Of a stretch of 64,000 bases of DNA, positions 8,058 to 17,234 are shown piece by piece (within the stretch, counting starts at the first letter, position 1; every line of letters starts with the position of its first letter). Position numbers and translations under genes: made by a program. Below the pieces are notes generated by a model. The model saw nothing but the letters and a program-made list of their open reading frames with translations, was not told the DNA's origin and made no database searches. Origin of the DNA: an uncultured Bacilli bacterium (GTDB lineage Bacteria > Bacillota_I > Bacilli_A > RF39 > UBA660); assembly GCA_934097085.1 (NCBI GenBank), contig CAKONK010000002.1:1-64000 (forward strand), in the 5' to 3' direction.

Positions 8058-10414
8058 TAACGACCACCAGCATTACCAAACAACTCCTTTTCTTCTTCTC
8101 GTAAATGAATTTGAATTGGTAAACGAGTATCTTGACTTATAACAAATAATCCCTGACCACGAGAAGCAGTTGTAAGGAATTGTATTTCAGATTCTGATAA
8201 ATTCATCATTTTTTGAACTGCTTCAATTTCTTTTTGTCCTTGTGCCATGACCAAAATATAAGAACTATTATCTATAATAACTTGTCCAAATCTTTCAATG
8301 CCTTGTGAAGTAAAATCTATTAAGTTTTGACTAATAATCCATAATGAACCGTTATATTTTCTTATTCTTTTTGCTGTCCTTTTTAAAAAATCTATACCAT
8401 CTTTATTGTTAGGATCAATAAGTAAATGTGCTTCATCGCATACAAGAATTACTTGTTCATTTCTATCACGACTTATTTCGTTCCAACACCAAGATAATAT
8501 ATTGAAGAACTGAGTTCTTAATATTGTTTCATCGGAATCAACAAGGCTATGAATATCCAAAACAATAAAGTCGGATGAATTATCCACATTAATACTTGAA
8601 TGACCATTAAAGATCCTTGCATCTGCTCCAATTGTAGATTTTTTTAACATTGAAGAAATTTTTTCTAACGACTCAATAACATTTCGTGCCTCTTTATTTG
8701 CTTTCGCTTGTTTTAATGTCTCAACTACCTTATTATATAAATCTTGCATTATAGGGTAGTCATCACTTGATAATTTTGATAAGTCAGTATCAAAATCAAT
8801 ATTTTTATCTTTATATACTTCTATAAGTATTTCTTCAATTTTGGTTAACTCATAAGCAGTTAGATCCTGTAGATAATACTTTATAAAAGTTCTAAACGTT
8901 TGAAAATGTCTTGATAAATCATTATTAAAATTCTTTTTATCTTCATCAGAGTCATCAGCACCTTTTCTAACTTCAAGTGGATTAATTATTCCATGTGAAC
9001 CTGTTCCACAATCAATCCATGTACCATTAATATTTTCACATAAATCCTTATACTCTCGTTCAGGATCTATAACAATTACTTTAGATCCACGACACCAATT
9101 ACCTCGAATAAGTTTTTTTATTAAAGTAGACTTACCAGAACCTGATTTACCAATAATTACTGCATTTGAATTATTTCTTTTACTAGTTCTTTTCCATAAG
9201 TCAAAGAATAAAAGACTGCCAAGAGAATCAGTTCCAATCATCATAGCATCGCCATCATCTTGCAACGTTTGAAAGATAAAAGGGAAAGATGAGGCAGTAG
9301 TCATCATAGGAATTGGAAGTCCGAATTCTTTTTCTAAATCTCTATACAATGTAGGTAAACACATTTTTAATGATCGTTCTTGCTCAAACATTAAATCAGT
9401 GCCACCCATACCATAAGCAGAAAGAGTAGTTTTTAATTCTTTTTTTGCTCTTTCCATATTTTCCTTCGAATCACCATAGCATAAAAAATTGACCGTCAAC
9501 AATGAAAACTTTTCATGTTCACGATCAATTCTATTCACTAATTGAACATAATCGTCTAACTGGTTATTTAATACAACCTCATCATTATAATTATTTGTGT
9601 TCATTAATTTTGATTTTACTTCTGACATACTTTTTTTCAAAGTATTGCTTATATCAAATGCATCCATAGGAGAGATTGTCATAACCATACGAGTATGGTT
9701 AACGTTAGCAACTGCACCTAACCATGCAACACCAACAATAGATGGGTATGTTCGAAGTGTAACAACACTTACATAAGCATCACCTAGAATTATATCCTTT
9801 TCATTGATTTTTAAGCCGTTTGGGGCGATTTTCTCTTTAAATGAGCGAGTTATACCTGTAGCATCTTTTTTGAAAATGTCGAGCGATGTAACAGGATTTA
9901 AAATAATATATAATAAATCTCGCCACTCTTCACTAGAAACTCTTTCACTATATAATCCAATAGAAATAAATTCCTGAATTAAATCATTTAGCTTCTGGTT
10001 AATTAATTGCTCATTTGTTGCATCTTCTTCCATAATTAAATAAAATTCTCGATTTACAACCCATTTTTTATTATTTAAATCTTGGACAAAATTATAATCT
10101 TCCTCTAGTAATTTTATTTTGCTTTTATTAGTTTCAGATTTAATTTTAGAACCTAGTAAGTTTAAATTATCATCAAGATTAATAGGTTTATCTACACTAA
10201 AAATTTTAACAGGGTAGTCAATTGAATTTAAAACCTTTTTAAGTTCTGCAACTTTGATTTTTTGTTCTTCATCAAATAATAAATGTAAATTGATAGATCC
10301 GATTTTGATTCCACCAACAATTCTATTATTATCCAAATAAACTAGGTTATTCCAAACATCTTGAAATGGAATAAAATCTGATATATTTTTGGGAAGTTTA
10401 CTTTTCTTATTAAT
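8057..10414 (-). CDS. VirB4-type conjugation ATPase
   Basis: This is the main energising ATPase of the type IV secretion channel. Walker A (GKSGSGKST) lies in the middle of the protein and a Walker B-like region (VILVCDEAHLLI) near residue 665. The first TTG (10336) has no ribosome binding site and would remove a conserved start. The frame continues upstream through SDFIPFQDVWNNLVYLDNNR, which resembles the N terminus of VirB4/TraE proteins. GGGAGGG (10421-10427) lies upstream of the in-frame CTG (10417) and ATT (10414). I use ATT, giving 785 residues and a 5-base overlap with the RHH gene; CTG is the alternative. Confidence 0.88.
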   Translation of the reverse strand: MNKKSKLPKNISDFIPFQDVWNNLVYLDNNRIVGGIKIGSINLHLLFDEEQKIKVAELKKVLNSIDYPVKIFSVDKPINLDDNLNLLGSKIKSETNKSKIKLLEEDYNFVQDLNNKKWVVNREFYLIMEEDATNEQLINQKLNDLIQEFISIGLYSERVSSEEWRDLLYIILNPVTSLDIFKKDATGITRSFKEKIAPNGLKINEKDIILGDAYVSVVTLRTYPSIVGVAWLGAVANVNHTRMVMTISPMDAFDISNTLKKSMSEVKSKLMNTNNYNDEVVLNNQLDDYVQLVNRIDREHEKFSLLTVNFLCYGDSKENMERAKKELKTTLSAYGMGGTDLMFEQERSLKMCLPTLYRDLEKEFGLPIPMMTTASSFPFIFQTLQDDGDAMMIGTDSLGSLLFFDLWKRTSKRNNSNAVIIGKSGSGKSTLIKKLIRGNWCRGSKVIVIDPEREYKDLCENINGTWIDCGTGSHGIINPLEVRKGADDSDEDKKNFNNDLSRHFQTFRTFIKYYLQDLTAYELTKIEEILIEVYKDKNIDFDTDLSKLSSDDYPIMQDLYNKVVETLKQAKANKEARNVIESLEKISSMLKKSTIGADARIFNGHSSINVDNSSDFIVLDIHSLVDSDETILRTQFFNILSWCWNEISRDRNEQVILVCDEAHLLIDPNNKDGIDFLKRTAKRIRKYNGSLWIISQNLIDFTSQGIERFGQVIIDNSSYILVMAQGQKEIEAVQKMMNLSESEIQFLTTASRGQGLFVISQDTRLPIQIHLREEEKELFGNAGGR

Positions 10415-10649
10415 CAGTTAAATCCCTCCCTATATTTAACATTATTTTTGTTATTTCCTCTGAATATATATTATTTTTAATATTATTCTTTCTTATCTCA
10501 TTTAATCTATTATCCATATTAATTAATAATCTGATATAATTAGACATTGTCATTTTATTTTTATAAGCATTTCTTTTTAAAGCTTGTTTTTCTTTTTTAT
10601 TTAGTCTTAACGTTAAATGAGTGTTATATAGTTTCAATCTATTATTTAT
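10410..10649 (-). CDS. Small RHH/CopG-like protein with probable ATA start
   Basis: The product begins NNRLKLYNTHLTLRLNKKEK and has a basic strand followed by two helices (MSNYIRLLINMDNRL), the ribbon-helix-helix pattern of relaxosome and plasmid-copy regulators. The TTG at 10637 is 20 bases from the Shine-Dalgarno sequence, whereas the in-frame ATA at 10649 is eight bases from a perfect AAGGAGG that overlaps the stop of the upstream gene. I therefore take ATA as the start, giving 79 residues. The gene sits directly ahead of virB4 and overlaps it. Confidence 0.62.
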   Translation of the reverse strand: MNNRLKLYNTHLTLRLNKKEKQALKRNAYKNKMTMSNYIRLLINMDNRLNEIRKNNIKNNIYSEEITKIMLNIGRDLTD

Positions 10650-10652
10650 ATT

Positions 10653-11009
10653 TCAATCCTCCTTATAAGAAATAGTTTCTAAATGCTCTAATACACCTGA
10701 ATAATCATAAGAACGAAGTATACCATTATTAAGTAAAGCAACAGGAATTAATTTATAATCATAACATAGAGTTCCATCAATTTGTTTTAATATTCTTGAT
10801 TTTTTCAAGGCTTTTAAAATTCCGTTATCTTTTACATCAGGATCTAAAAAAACATGACCTTTATCTAAATAAGCATCACTTAAATCTGCCGTCACTTCAA
10901 TCTCTTGATTTTTATTTGAGATTGTTAATTTCATCCTTTTACTTTCATAAGTCGAAACATTAACAAACCATAGTGTATTATTATATTTTAATTTTTTTCT
11001 TTTATCTAT
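10653..11009 (-). CDS. ICE hypothetical protein with probable ATA start
   Basis: The product is 93 residues from ATG 10934, where AGG directly abuts the start. From ATA at 11009 the same frame has 118 residues, and AAGGAGG is seven bases upstream and overlaps the stop of the preceding gene. The added segment (DKRKKLKYNNTLWFVNVSTY) reads like genuine protein. The body contains VTADLSDAYLDKGHVFLDPD. No family is recognised. The next gene's ribosome binding site overlaps its stop codon, so it belongs to the tightly packed transfer operon. Confidence 0.6.
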   Translation of the reverse strand: MDKRKKLKYNNTLWFVNVSTYESKRMKLTISNKNQEIEVTADLSDAYLDKGHVFLDPDVKDNGILKALKKSRILKQIDGTLCYDYKLIPVALLNNGILRSYDYSGVLEHLETISYKED

Positions 11010-11021
11010 AATTTATCCTCC

Positions 11022-11552
11022 TTATATATGAACATCAAATATATATCCATATTTTTCTTTAGTTTCTTTAATTAACTCAATCATTTTATTTTCATCTTTA
11101 TATAAATTTGATAACTTATAAGCAACCTCATCTGCAATTCTTATATCATTGGTATAAACACAAAACATACCATTTTCTGAATCATAATTTAACTTATTAT
11201 TTAGTGAACTTGATGATTTTTCTAAATACTCAAAAAAGGCATCGTTATAGCAATGACCATCTCCATAAGGTATATTACTCTTAATTTCATTAACCCAGTC
11301 ATAACAATAATCACTTTGATCTAATAAAACTGAAAAATTCTCATCTTTAAAACTGATTATTTTAAAAGGACTTATTTGTTTATTAAACCAAGATTCAAAT
11401 TTCTTATATTCTTTTTCCTTATATAATACATCAGACAAAAATAATTCTGAATCTAGATTTTTATTTACTTCATTAAGATAATCACCAATTGCATCATAAC
11501 GAGTTGCTCCCATATCTTTTCTGATTTCCTCATATTCTTGCAAAATACTCAT
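11022..11552 (-). CDS. ICE hypothetical protein
   Basis: The 176-residue product has no recognised motif and no signal or membrane segment. It is acidic and Tyr/Asp/Glu-rich. GGAGG is eight bases from the ATG, and the ATG overlaps the TGA of a 39-residue membrane peptide (ATGA). It heads the stretch leading to virB4. Function unknown. Confidence 0.65.
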   Translation of the reverse strand: MSILQEYEEIRKDMGATRYDAIGDYLNEVNKNLDSELFLSDVLYKEKEYKKFESWFNKQISPFKIISFKDENFSVLLDQSDYCYDWVNEIKSNIPYGDGHCYNDAFFEYLEKSSSSLNNKLNYDSENGMFCVYTNDIRIADEVAYKLSNLYKDENKMIELIKETKEKYGYIFDVHI

Positions 11553-11668
11553 TTTTTATCCCTCCATTTTTCTTCTTCTCGTGAACATTCACCTGATACT
11601 ATACACGAGCATACTGCAAATAAAAAAAAGAATAGTAAAAATACTATTCCTAAAATCTTTTCTAACAT
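11549..11668 (-). CDS. 39-residue membrane peptide
   Basis: ATG follows GGAGG with normal spacing. The product has one hydrophobic segment (about residues 4-27, ILGIVFLLFFFLFAVCSCIV) and a charged tail. Its TGA overlaps the ATG of the next gene, so it is translationally coupled to it. Three Cys at or just beyond the end of the segment could be lipidated or form a disulfide, which is speculation. It resembles the tiny membrane proteins often found in type IV secretion operons. A terminator lies directly upstream. Confidence 0.65.
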   Translation of the reverse strand: MLEKILGIVFLLFFFLFAVCSCIVSGECSREEEKWRDKK

Positions 11669-11680
11669 TTTACCTCCAAC

Positions 11681-11703
11681 AAAAAAACGACATATTAGTC
11701 GTT
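11681..11703 (-). terminator. Terminator after the lipoprotein gene
   Basis: On the minus strand AACGAC and GTCGTT form a 6-bp stem around TAATAT, followed by seven T. It ends the lipoprotein unit (11729-12331) and separates it from the 39-residue peptide gene. Confidence 0.75.
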
Positions 11704-11728
11704 AATTATCATATTATATAAATTTCTT

Positions 11729-12331
11729 TTATACTATTCCATTAAATATTGTACACTTACCATTACTATTAAAAGTTGCATTTAAAGATTTACCTTCAGA
11801 GTTAACCCAAGTATATTTATTTGAGAATGTAGTGACGTTATATAATGTACCTTCAACACCACCTACAATTTCTACAAACTCTTCATAAGTTAAACCATCA
11901 CTAGAATTTATTTTTTCTTTCAATTTATCTACTTTAGAAAAATCAACCTTATCATTTTTTATCATTTCATTTGGAAACTCTGATGAAATTTGAGCAGTAA
12001 CCTTTCCTTTAAATTCATCTAATCTTACAGTTATAGAAGTATCATCTGTTAATTCCCATTCATATTTCTTATAAGTTGATACTGCTCCCTCTTTGCTTTG
12101 ATCAACCAATTTACCTTCAAAGCCAATTATTTCATTAACTTTTTCATATGTAGTATCAGAACTTAATTTTTTAATGCATTCAAATACATCACAATTCCCT
12201 TTGGATTTCTGAACTGTTTCATTTTTAGTTTTATCATTTGTTTTACTATCAGTTGTTTTTTGATTTCCACACCCAGTTAATCCAACAATTAAAATACCTG
12301 CTAAAATTACACTTAATATTCTCTTTCTCAT
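11729..12331 (-). CDS. Lipoprotein with two BLIP/DUF3862-like repeats
   Basis: The 200-residue product has a lipoprotein signal with L-T-G-C (Cys21), a polar linker of about 25 residues, and two similar segments at about 55-115 and 145-200. Each has a Thr-Tyr-Glu helix, a G-EG- turn, then YKKYEW or NKYTW strands. This matches small secreted BLIP-fold lipoproteins (DUF3862-like), though the assignment is by eye. GGAG precedes the ATG. It has its own terminator. Its role in the ICE is unknown; a host-surface or entry-exclusion function is possible. Confidence 0.7.
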   Translation of the reverse strand: MRKRILSVILAGILIVGLTGCGNQKTTDSKTNDKTKNETVQKSKGNCDVFECIKKLSSDTTYEKVNEIIGFEGKLVDQSKEGAVSTYKKYEWELTDDTSITVRLDEFKGKVTAQISSEFPNEMIKNDKVDFSKVDKLKEKINSSDGLTYEEFVEIVGGVEGTLYNVTTFSNKYTWVNSEGKSLNATFNSNGKCTIFNGIV

Positions 12332-12428
12332 TTTTTCACTCCTTCATAAAATACACGTTTATTATACCTTATGAAATTATTAATGTCAATGTATGCAATT
12401 TATATTAAATTAAATTGAAATTAATAAT

Positions 12429-12701
12429 TTATTTTACTTTATAACACCTTTGTCTTTTTTTAAATATTAAAAATTTTTTTAAAATAGATAATGCTGTACT
12501 CCCATTTGGTAAAGGAAGTAATAATAAAAACATTAATAGTGGTGGAATACAAAAAAAGATTACTTTTAATTTATATTGTGTAATAAAGAAAGAAAAAAGA
12601 TAACCAATACCAAATGAAATCGCAATCGCAATACATTCAAGTATTCCAAATCCTTTAAATATTTCTTTTTTAGTTTTTATATTTTTAGGAATTAGATACA
12701 T
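12429..12701 (-). CDS. PrgI-family conjugal transfer protein
   Basis: The 90-residue product starts MYLIPKNIKTKKEIFKGFG and has two membrane spans (about 22-45 and 48-68), the pattern of PrgI (VirB3-like) proteins next to VirB4/VirB6 in Gram-positive ICEs. I use the ATG at 12701, which overlaps the TGA of the TrbL-like gene (TGATG); a GTG nine bases upstream is the alternative. In most elements prgI lies directly before virB4. Here they are separated by about 2 kb with a lipoprotein and hypothetical genes between them. Confidence 0.78.
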   Translation of the reverse strand: MYLIPKNIKTKKEIFKGFGILECIAIAISFGIGYLFSFFITQYKLKVIFFCIPPLLMFLLLLPLPNGSTALSILKKFLIFKKRQRCYKVK

Positions 12702-14053
12702 CAATACCACTTCCTATCAAAATTACTATTTGCCTCAAGACCTGAATTACTCATATACTGATTTCTAATAGGATTATATTTCATACTAAAAGGATTCATA
12801 TAAGGATTTGAATTATTAAATGATGTGCTAGGTTTCTTTTTCATGTTTTCATTTGTATATTTTTTTATTAATTGATTGGCACCATAATTATTATGTTGAG
12901 CCATTTTTTCTTTAACATTAGCCATCTGTTCCTTTGTTAAATTACCACTACGACCATTAAACATATTTGAAATACCTCCTGCGATTTTACTACCACCAGA
13001 TCTAATGACATTTGCACCCATACCGAGAGCAGACATAGTTCCTGCCTTAGCAATTCCTAATCCTGCATTTATACCAGTACCTACTGCCATAAGAGATTGA
13101 ATATCACCAAATGCTGACATCATACCTGATTGTTGCCCAAGTAATGAACTAATCAGCGTCGGTGTGCTTATTATAAACAATAAAGCACCTATAATTAAAA
13201 AGATACCTGTAAGAGTTCCATTATCCTTTATTGCAGAACCAAACATGTTAAGCAATAACCCAATACATATAAATTGAACAATTGTAATTAAAAAATATCC
13301 CATTGTACTTTTAGTCCATGTTTCAAATGCTTTAGATTGATTATTTGTTAAACTGGTACAACAAAAAGGTCCAACTATTTTCATCAGTGCAATTTCCATC
13401 ACTCGTTTTGCCATTTGAATTGCAACAAAGAAGAGTAAAAAGACTGTCACAACGGAAAGAATTATTAACATAATAAAATTAAGTGAATATTTATAACAAT
13501 CACCAATACCTGCAAAACCACCTTCAGTAGAATTGATTTTTATTTTTTTCCAATTATTAATCAAATATTCTTTATCCGTTTGTTTCATTTCATCATCATA
13601 TGATGTAGCTCTAATTAAAGCTTTAGATATGGTTCCTTCAGCTCCATTGGATTTATCCATACCTGATACGGTTATTACTGCATTAGTTGCTTTTGTAGAA
13701 AAATCATAACCAAATTGAAATAAAGGATTAATTAAAAACATCATAACTATCGCTAATATGACCCCACGATAAATTGTAAGTGGGCTACCTCTACCATCAT
13801 TTTTTACGATATAATTCATAACGAGTTCTATAACTACTTTAAGAATTAACCATGAACAGGCAACAATTAATGCACCACCAAATATTTTATTTACATAATC
13901 ATTATCAAAAAATTTATAACGCCAAATTTTATTGATTATATCAAAAAATCCATCTAGAAACCAAAGAATACCTTTGGCAATACTCCAAAGTGCATTTCTA
14001 AACACGTCTAAATACCATTTTTGTTCTACTTGACTAACTGCTAATATTTGTAT
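12701..14053 (-). CDS. TrbL/VirB6-like channel protein, probable ATA start
   Basis: Polytopic inner-membrane component of the conjugation channel, with six to seven hydrophobic segments in the first 310 residues and a Gly/Ala/Asn-rich soluble tail (GTGINAGLGIAKAGTMSALG) typical of TrbL-like proteins. The GTG at 14005 has no Shine-Dalgarno sequence. The frame stays open upstream to an ATA at 14053, seven bases after AAGGAGG that overlaps the sortase stop; this adds QILAVSQVEQKWYLDV. I take ATA as the start, giving 450 residues. The stop overlaps prgI. Confidence 0.8.
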   Translation of the reverse strand: MQILAVSQVEQKWYLDVFRNALWSIAKGILWFLDGFFDIINKIWRYKFFDNDYVNKIFGGALIVACSWLILKVVIELVMNYIVKNDGRGSPLTIYRGVILAIVMMFLINPLFQFGYDFSTKATNAVITVSGMDKSNGAEGTISKALIRATSYDDEMKQTDKEYLINNWKKIKINSTEGGFAGIGDCYKYSLNFIMLIILSVVTVFLLFFVAIQMAKRVMEIALMKIVGPFCCTSLTNNQSKAFETWTKSTMGYFLITIVQFICIGLLLNMFGSAIKDNGTLTGIFLIIGALLFIISTPTLISSLLGQQSGMMSAFGDIQSLMAVGTGINAGLGIAKAGTMSALGMGANVIRSGGSKIAGGISNMFNGRSGNLTKEQMANVKEKMAQHNNYGANQLIKKYTNENMKKKPSTSFNNSNPYMNPFSMKYNPIRNQYMSNSGLEANSNFDRKWY

Positions 14054-14065
14054 TAAAATTCCTCC

Positions 14066-14710
14066 TTAATAGTTTTCTTGATTAATTAACTCAGAGATAA
14101 CAATAATTTGTTTATTAGTGTTATGCCTACAAGTAATCATAGTAAGAGTAGTTTTGTCTAAATCTCTTGTAATAAGTGCTGTACCATTTTTTTCTATATC
14201 ATAAATATTAGTCACTTTATATGTATATTTAATTCCACCATAGTATATATATGAAATATCTCCAATTACTAATTTATCTAAATTTTTAAAATATGAAACT
14301 CTGCCTGATCCCGAATGACCTGCAAGAATGAAGTTTCCTTTAGAAATATTAGGCATATCAGATCCTTTTAATATTTCAACATTACGATTAACATTGTTAT
14401 AATATTTTTCCTGTGATAAACCTCTTTTAATATTTATCTTAGGAATTTCTAATACTGCAATATAATTATAATTAGTTTTACTTATGTTTTTGTTTTCAAC
14501 TTCAACAAATTTATTTTCCTGTGGAATATCTTCAACAACTTGTTCTTCTTCAAAAAATTCTTGTACATTATCTTTTTCAATTCTTTTTAAATTATAATCT
14601 GAATAGATGTGGTATCCAATTATAAATAATCCAATTAAAATAAGAAAAGAGCCAATTACTAAAATTTGACTCTTGAAATCTTTATTCTTATTTTTTTCTT
14701 TTTTTATCAT
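14066..14710 (-). CDS. Sortase
   Basis: The 214-residue product has an N-terminal membrane anchor and a sortase domain with the catalytic His in LAGHSG and Cys in TMITC. Its gene overlaps the end of the adhesin gene, so the adhesin is the obvious substrate for wall anchoring. The residues after the catalytic Cys read CRHNTNKQIIVIS. The Arg usually found some ten residues after Cys is replaced by Lys-Gln, and the only Arg is next to the Cys. Either this subclass uses another residue or activity is altered. I chose the ATG giving MIKKEKNK. Confidence 0.85.
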   Translation of the reverse strand: MIKKEKNKNKDFKSQILVIGSFLILIGLFIIGYHIYSDYNLKRIEKDNVQEFFEEEQVVEDIPQENKFVEVENKNISKTNYNYIAVLEIPKINIKRGLSQEKYYNNVNRNVEILKGSDMPNISKGNFILAGHSGSGRVSYFKNLDKLVIGDISYIYYGGIKYTYKVTNIYDIEKNGTALITRDLDKTTLTMITCRHNTNKQIIVISELINQENY

Positions 14711-17186
14711 AAATAATAAATCCAACACCACCAGTAATAAATACTAAACCAATAATATCAATTATATGAGAATCATTAACTCCTGTGTTAGGAACTTCTA
14801 TAACTTCATCTTTCATTATTGCTTTAACAATTTTACCATCTTCTGATATTTCAAACCACATCTTATCAGGATTTATTTTATAACCTTCAGGTGCTTGTTT
14901 TTCTATGATGTAATATTTACCAAGTGGTAGTTCATTAATAATAATTTTACCATTTGAATCAGTTCTACCAACATATACTAATTCATCATTTTCAGTATAA
15001 ATTTCAATCAAAGTATTTGGTAATGTTTTATCATTTGAAAAATCTGATTTAGTAAATTCTAGAGTCCCTTTTGGAAGATGATTTTTTAATAAAGTTGTAT
15101 AGTTTATAATTTTTGTATACTGATCTTTATACTTTAATTCAAAAGTATATTTAGTCTTGTCCAATATATGATTATTTATTGTTTCTATCTCTTGTAAATA
15201 ATACTTACCTAAAAACAAATTTTCAACTTTAGCATATCCATTTTCATCTGTAATTAAGATTTTTATTAAAGTATCTTTCTTATATTTTAAATTACCTAAA
15301 GAATCATAAATATCCTCATTAGCATATAATCCTATTTTTACATCCTTAAGATTAATTTCAGTATAAACATAACCTTTATTAGTTAATTCTACTTTTTCTC
15401 CAGTTTTAGTTAGTTCTAGGCTACCTTTAACTGCTTTGTTTTCAAATTTAACTTCATATAAAATTCCAAATTCGTCATCATTTACTAATTTAGAATTTTC
15501 ATCGATTGTAAATTCAACTGAATTTTTATTCCATAAATATCCATCTATTTTTTGATCTACTTCTTCTAAGAAATAAGTTCCACTTTCCAGTGGATATGGA
15601 GTAATTAATATCCCATTTTCATCAGTTTCAAAAACATCAATTGTTTTTGCACTAGGGTATGTTATTGTTTGTTTAACATATTTTTTAGTTTTTGCATTAA
15701 TAATTTTGAATTTAATACCTGATCTTTTTATAACATCACCAGTATCTTTATCTATTTTTATAACTTTAAGTCTTGCAGTTATTTCTGCATTTGCAATTAC
15801 TTTTTTTACAATTCCACCATCTTCTTTTACTTCAATGGTAAAATCTTTTGCTTTTTCATAACCCTTAGTTGAAGTCAATTGTTTTACAACATATTTACCA
15901 TAAGGTAATGTTATATCAAAACTGCCTTGTGCATCAGTTATTAATGTTTTAACTAATTCATTTTTATTGTTGTATATTCCAAATTTTACACCAATTTCAG
16001 GAGTCATAATCCCTGTCTTATTATCTGCATATACTTTTATAAATTGAAATGTTCTTTTTATTACATCTTCAAAAACTTGAACTTCAGGATGTAATTGATC
16101 AAGAGTTACATCAAAGTAATATTTATTTGGATCTAATTTATACCCATTTGAAGCTTTTTCTTCTAATAAATAATATCTTCCCAATGATGGTAGATAATCA
16201 CTTTTAGTAGTACCATCATCATTTGTTGTAATAGTTCCTACTTTTGTACCATCTTCTTTATAAATACCATATATTGCTCCTTTTAATGTAGCTTCACCTT
16301 GAGCTTTATTATTTTTAGTTTCAGAGTCTGTTTTGTGAATTTTTACATCTCCACCAAATACAGTTACTTTTTTTACAATTCTAATAGGATCAATGTCTCC
16401 TCTTTTAATTACATTTTGTGAACTAGTAGCATAATAAAGTTCTATTGGGCTTCCATATCTATTACCTGATTTTGTAAGTGTAATTGTTAATTGTCCAACA
16501 TTAGTTGCTGTTAAAGATAGGTTATTACCATTAATCGTTGCACTACCATTATCTACATTAGATATTTGATAATTATTTAATACACCATTTGAATCATTTA
16601 TATTAATATTTTGTCCAACTACCATTGTATCTGGAAAATTAGTAAAATTTGGCGTTGTATTATGATTATTAACTAAATCCATTATAGAATTCATTTGTCC
16701 TGCTAAAATACTATCATTTCTATTTCCTTTTAGTGTATCAGTAAAAAAACTATCAACATTTGGATCTGCTAATTTCCATATTAGCATTTGTGCTGCTAAA
16801 TAATATGTATCATCAGTATGATCATGTGTTGCATCTTTATACCCATATCCATAATAGGCAATTTTTGAAATCTTATTCCATGTATCTAAAGGTATATTAG
16901 CTACGGCTTGTATATCCTCTGTGGTTACCTCATAAGTTGCATCTGAATTAATTTTCGTCATCGGTTGCACACAATAAACAAAATGTCCATCGCTAGTTCT
17001 AACAATAAATTGTCCTTTAAACCACATTTTGCTTTCTCCTCGTGTATGCATAACATAAAATGGACCTCCAACATAAGGTCCTGCTTTTATTTGTCCTTCA
17101 TAAGTACGAGCATCTACTTTATTTATCCCTAAAAATGCTCCCACAATTGTTATAACAAATAATAATATTTTACTTAATTTATTCAT
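14688..17186 (-). CDS. Sortase-anchored thioester/Cna_B adhesin
   Basis: The 832-residue surface protein has a signal peptide (about 1-27). An N-terminal region holds YCVQP and QMLIW, which resemble the Cys and Gln sides of a thioester (TED/TQXA) domain. About five or six Cna_B/SpaA-type repeats follow from residue 270, each with a K-K/DxDxG start and an ending such as GKYYLQE or GKYYIIE. The C terminus has VPNTG, a membrane span and KKRKK, a complete sorting signal. Thioester domains can bind host or partner-cell surfaces covalently, so this may be a mating-pair adhesin. ATG is nine bases after GGGAGG, and a terminator lies just upstream. Confidence 0.87.
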   Translation of the reverse strand: MNKLSKILLFVITIVGAFLGINKVDARTYEGQIKAGPYVGGPFYVMHTRGESKMWFKGQFIVRTSDGHFVYCVQPMTKINSDATYEVTTEDIQAVANIPLDTWNKISKIAYYGYGYKDATHDHTDDTYYLAAQMLIWKLADPNVDSFFTDTLKGNRNDSILAGQMNSIMDLVNNHNTTPNFTNFPDTMVVGQNININDSNGVLNNYQISNVDNGSATINGNNLSLTATNVGQLTITLTKSGNRYGSPIELYYATSSQNVIKRGDIDPIRIVKKVTVFGGDVKIHKTDSETKNNKAQGEATLKGAIYGIYKEDGTKVGTITTNDDGTTKSDYLPSLGRYYLLEEKASNGYKLDPNKYYFDVTLDQLHPEVQVFEDVIKRTFQFIKVYADNKTGIMTPEIGVKFGIYNNKNELVKTLITDAQGSFDITLPYGKYVVKQLTSTKGYEKAKDFTIEVKEDGGIVKKVIANAEITARLKVIKIDKDTGDVIKRSGIKFKIINAKTKKYVKQTITYPSAKTIDVFETDENGILITPYPLESGTYFLEEVDQKIDGYLWNKNSVEFTIDENSKLVNDDEFGILYEVKFENKAVKGSLELTKTGEKVELTNKGYVYTEINLKDVKIGLYANEDIYDSLGNLKYKKDTLIKILITDENGYAKVENLFLGKYYLQEIETINNHILDKTKYTFELKYKDQYTKIINYTTLLKNHLPKGTLEFTKSDFSNDKTLPNTLIEIYTENDELVYVGRTDSNGKIIINELPLGKYYIIEKQAPEGYKINPDKMWFEISEDGKIVKAIMKDEVIEVPNTGVNDSHIIDIIGLVFITGGVGFIIYDKKRKK

Positions 17187-17203
17187 TTATACATTCCTCC
17201 CAT

Positions 17204-17230
17204 CAAAAAAAGACTTCTAAAAAGTCTTTT
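17204..17230 (-). terminator. Terminator upstream of the adhesin gene
   Basis: AAAAGACTT and AAGTCTTTT form a 9-bp stem with a 5-base loop and a T run on the minus strand. It ends the preceding 205-residue gene and leaves the adhesin gene dependent on readthrough or its own promoter. Confidence 0.75.
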
Positions 17231-17234
17231 AGTA

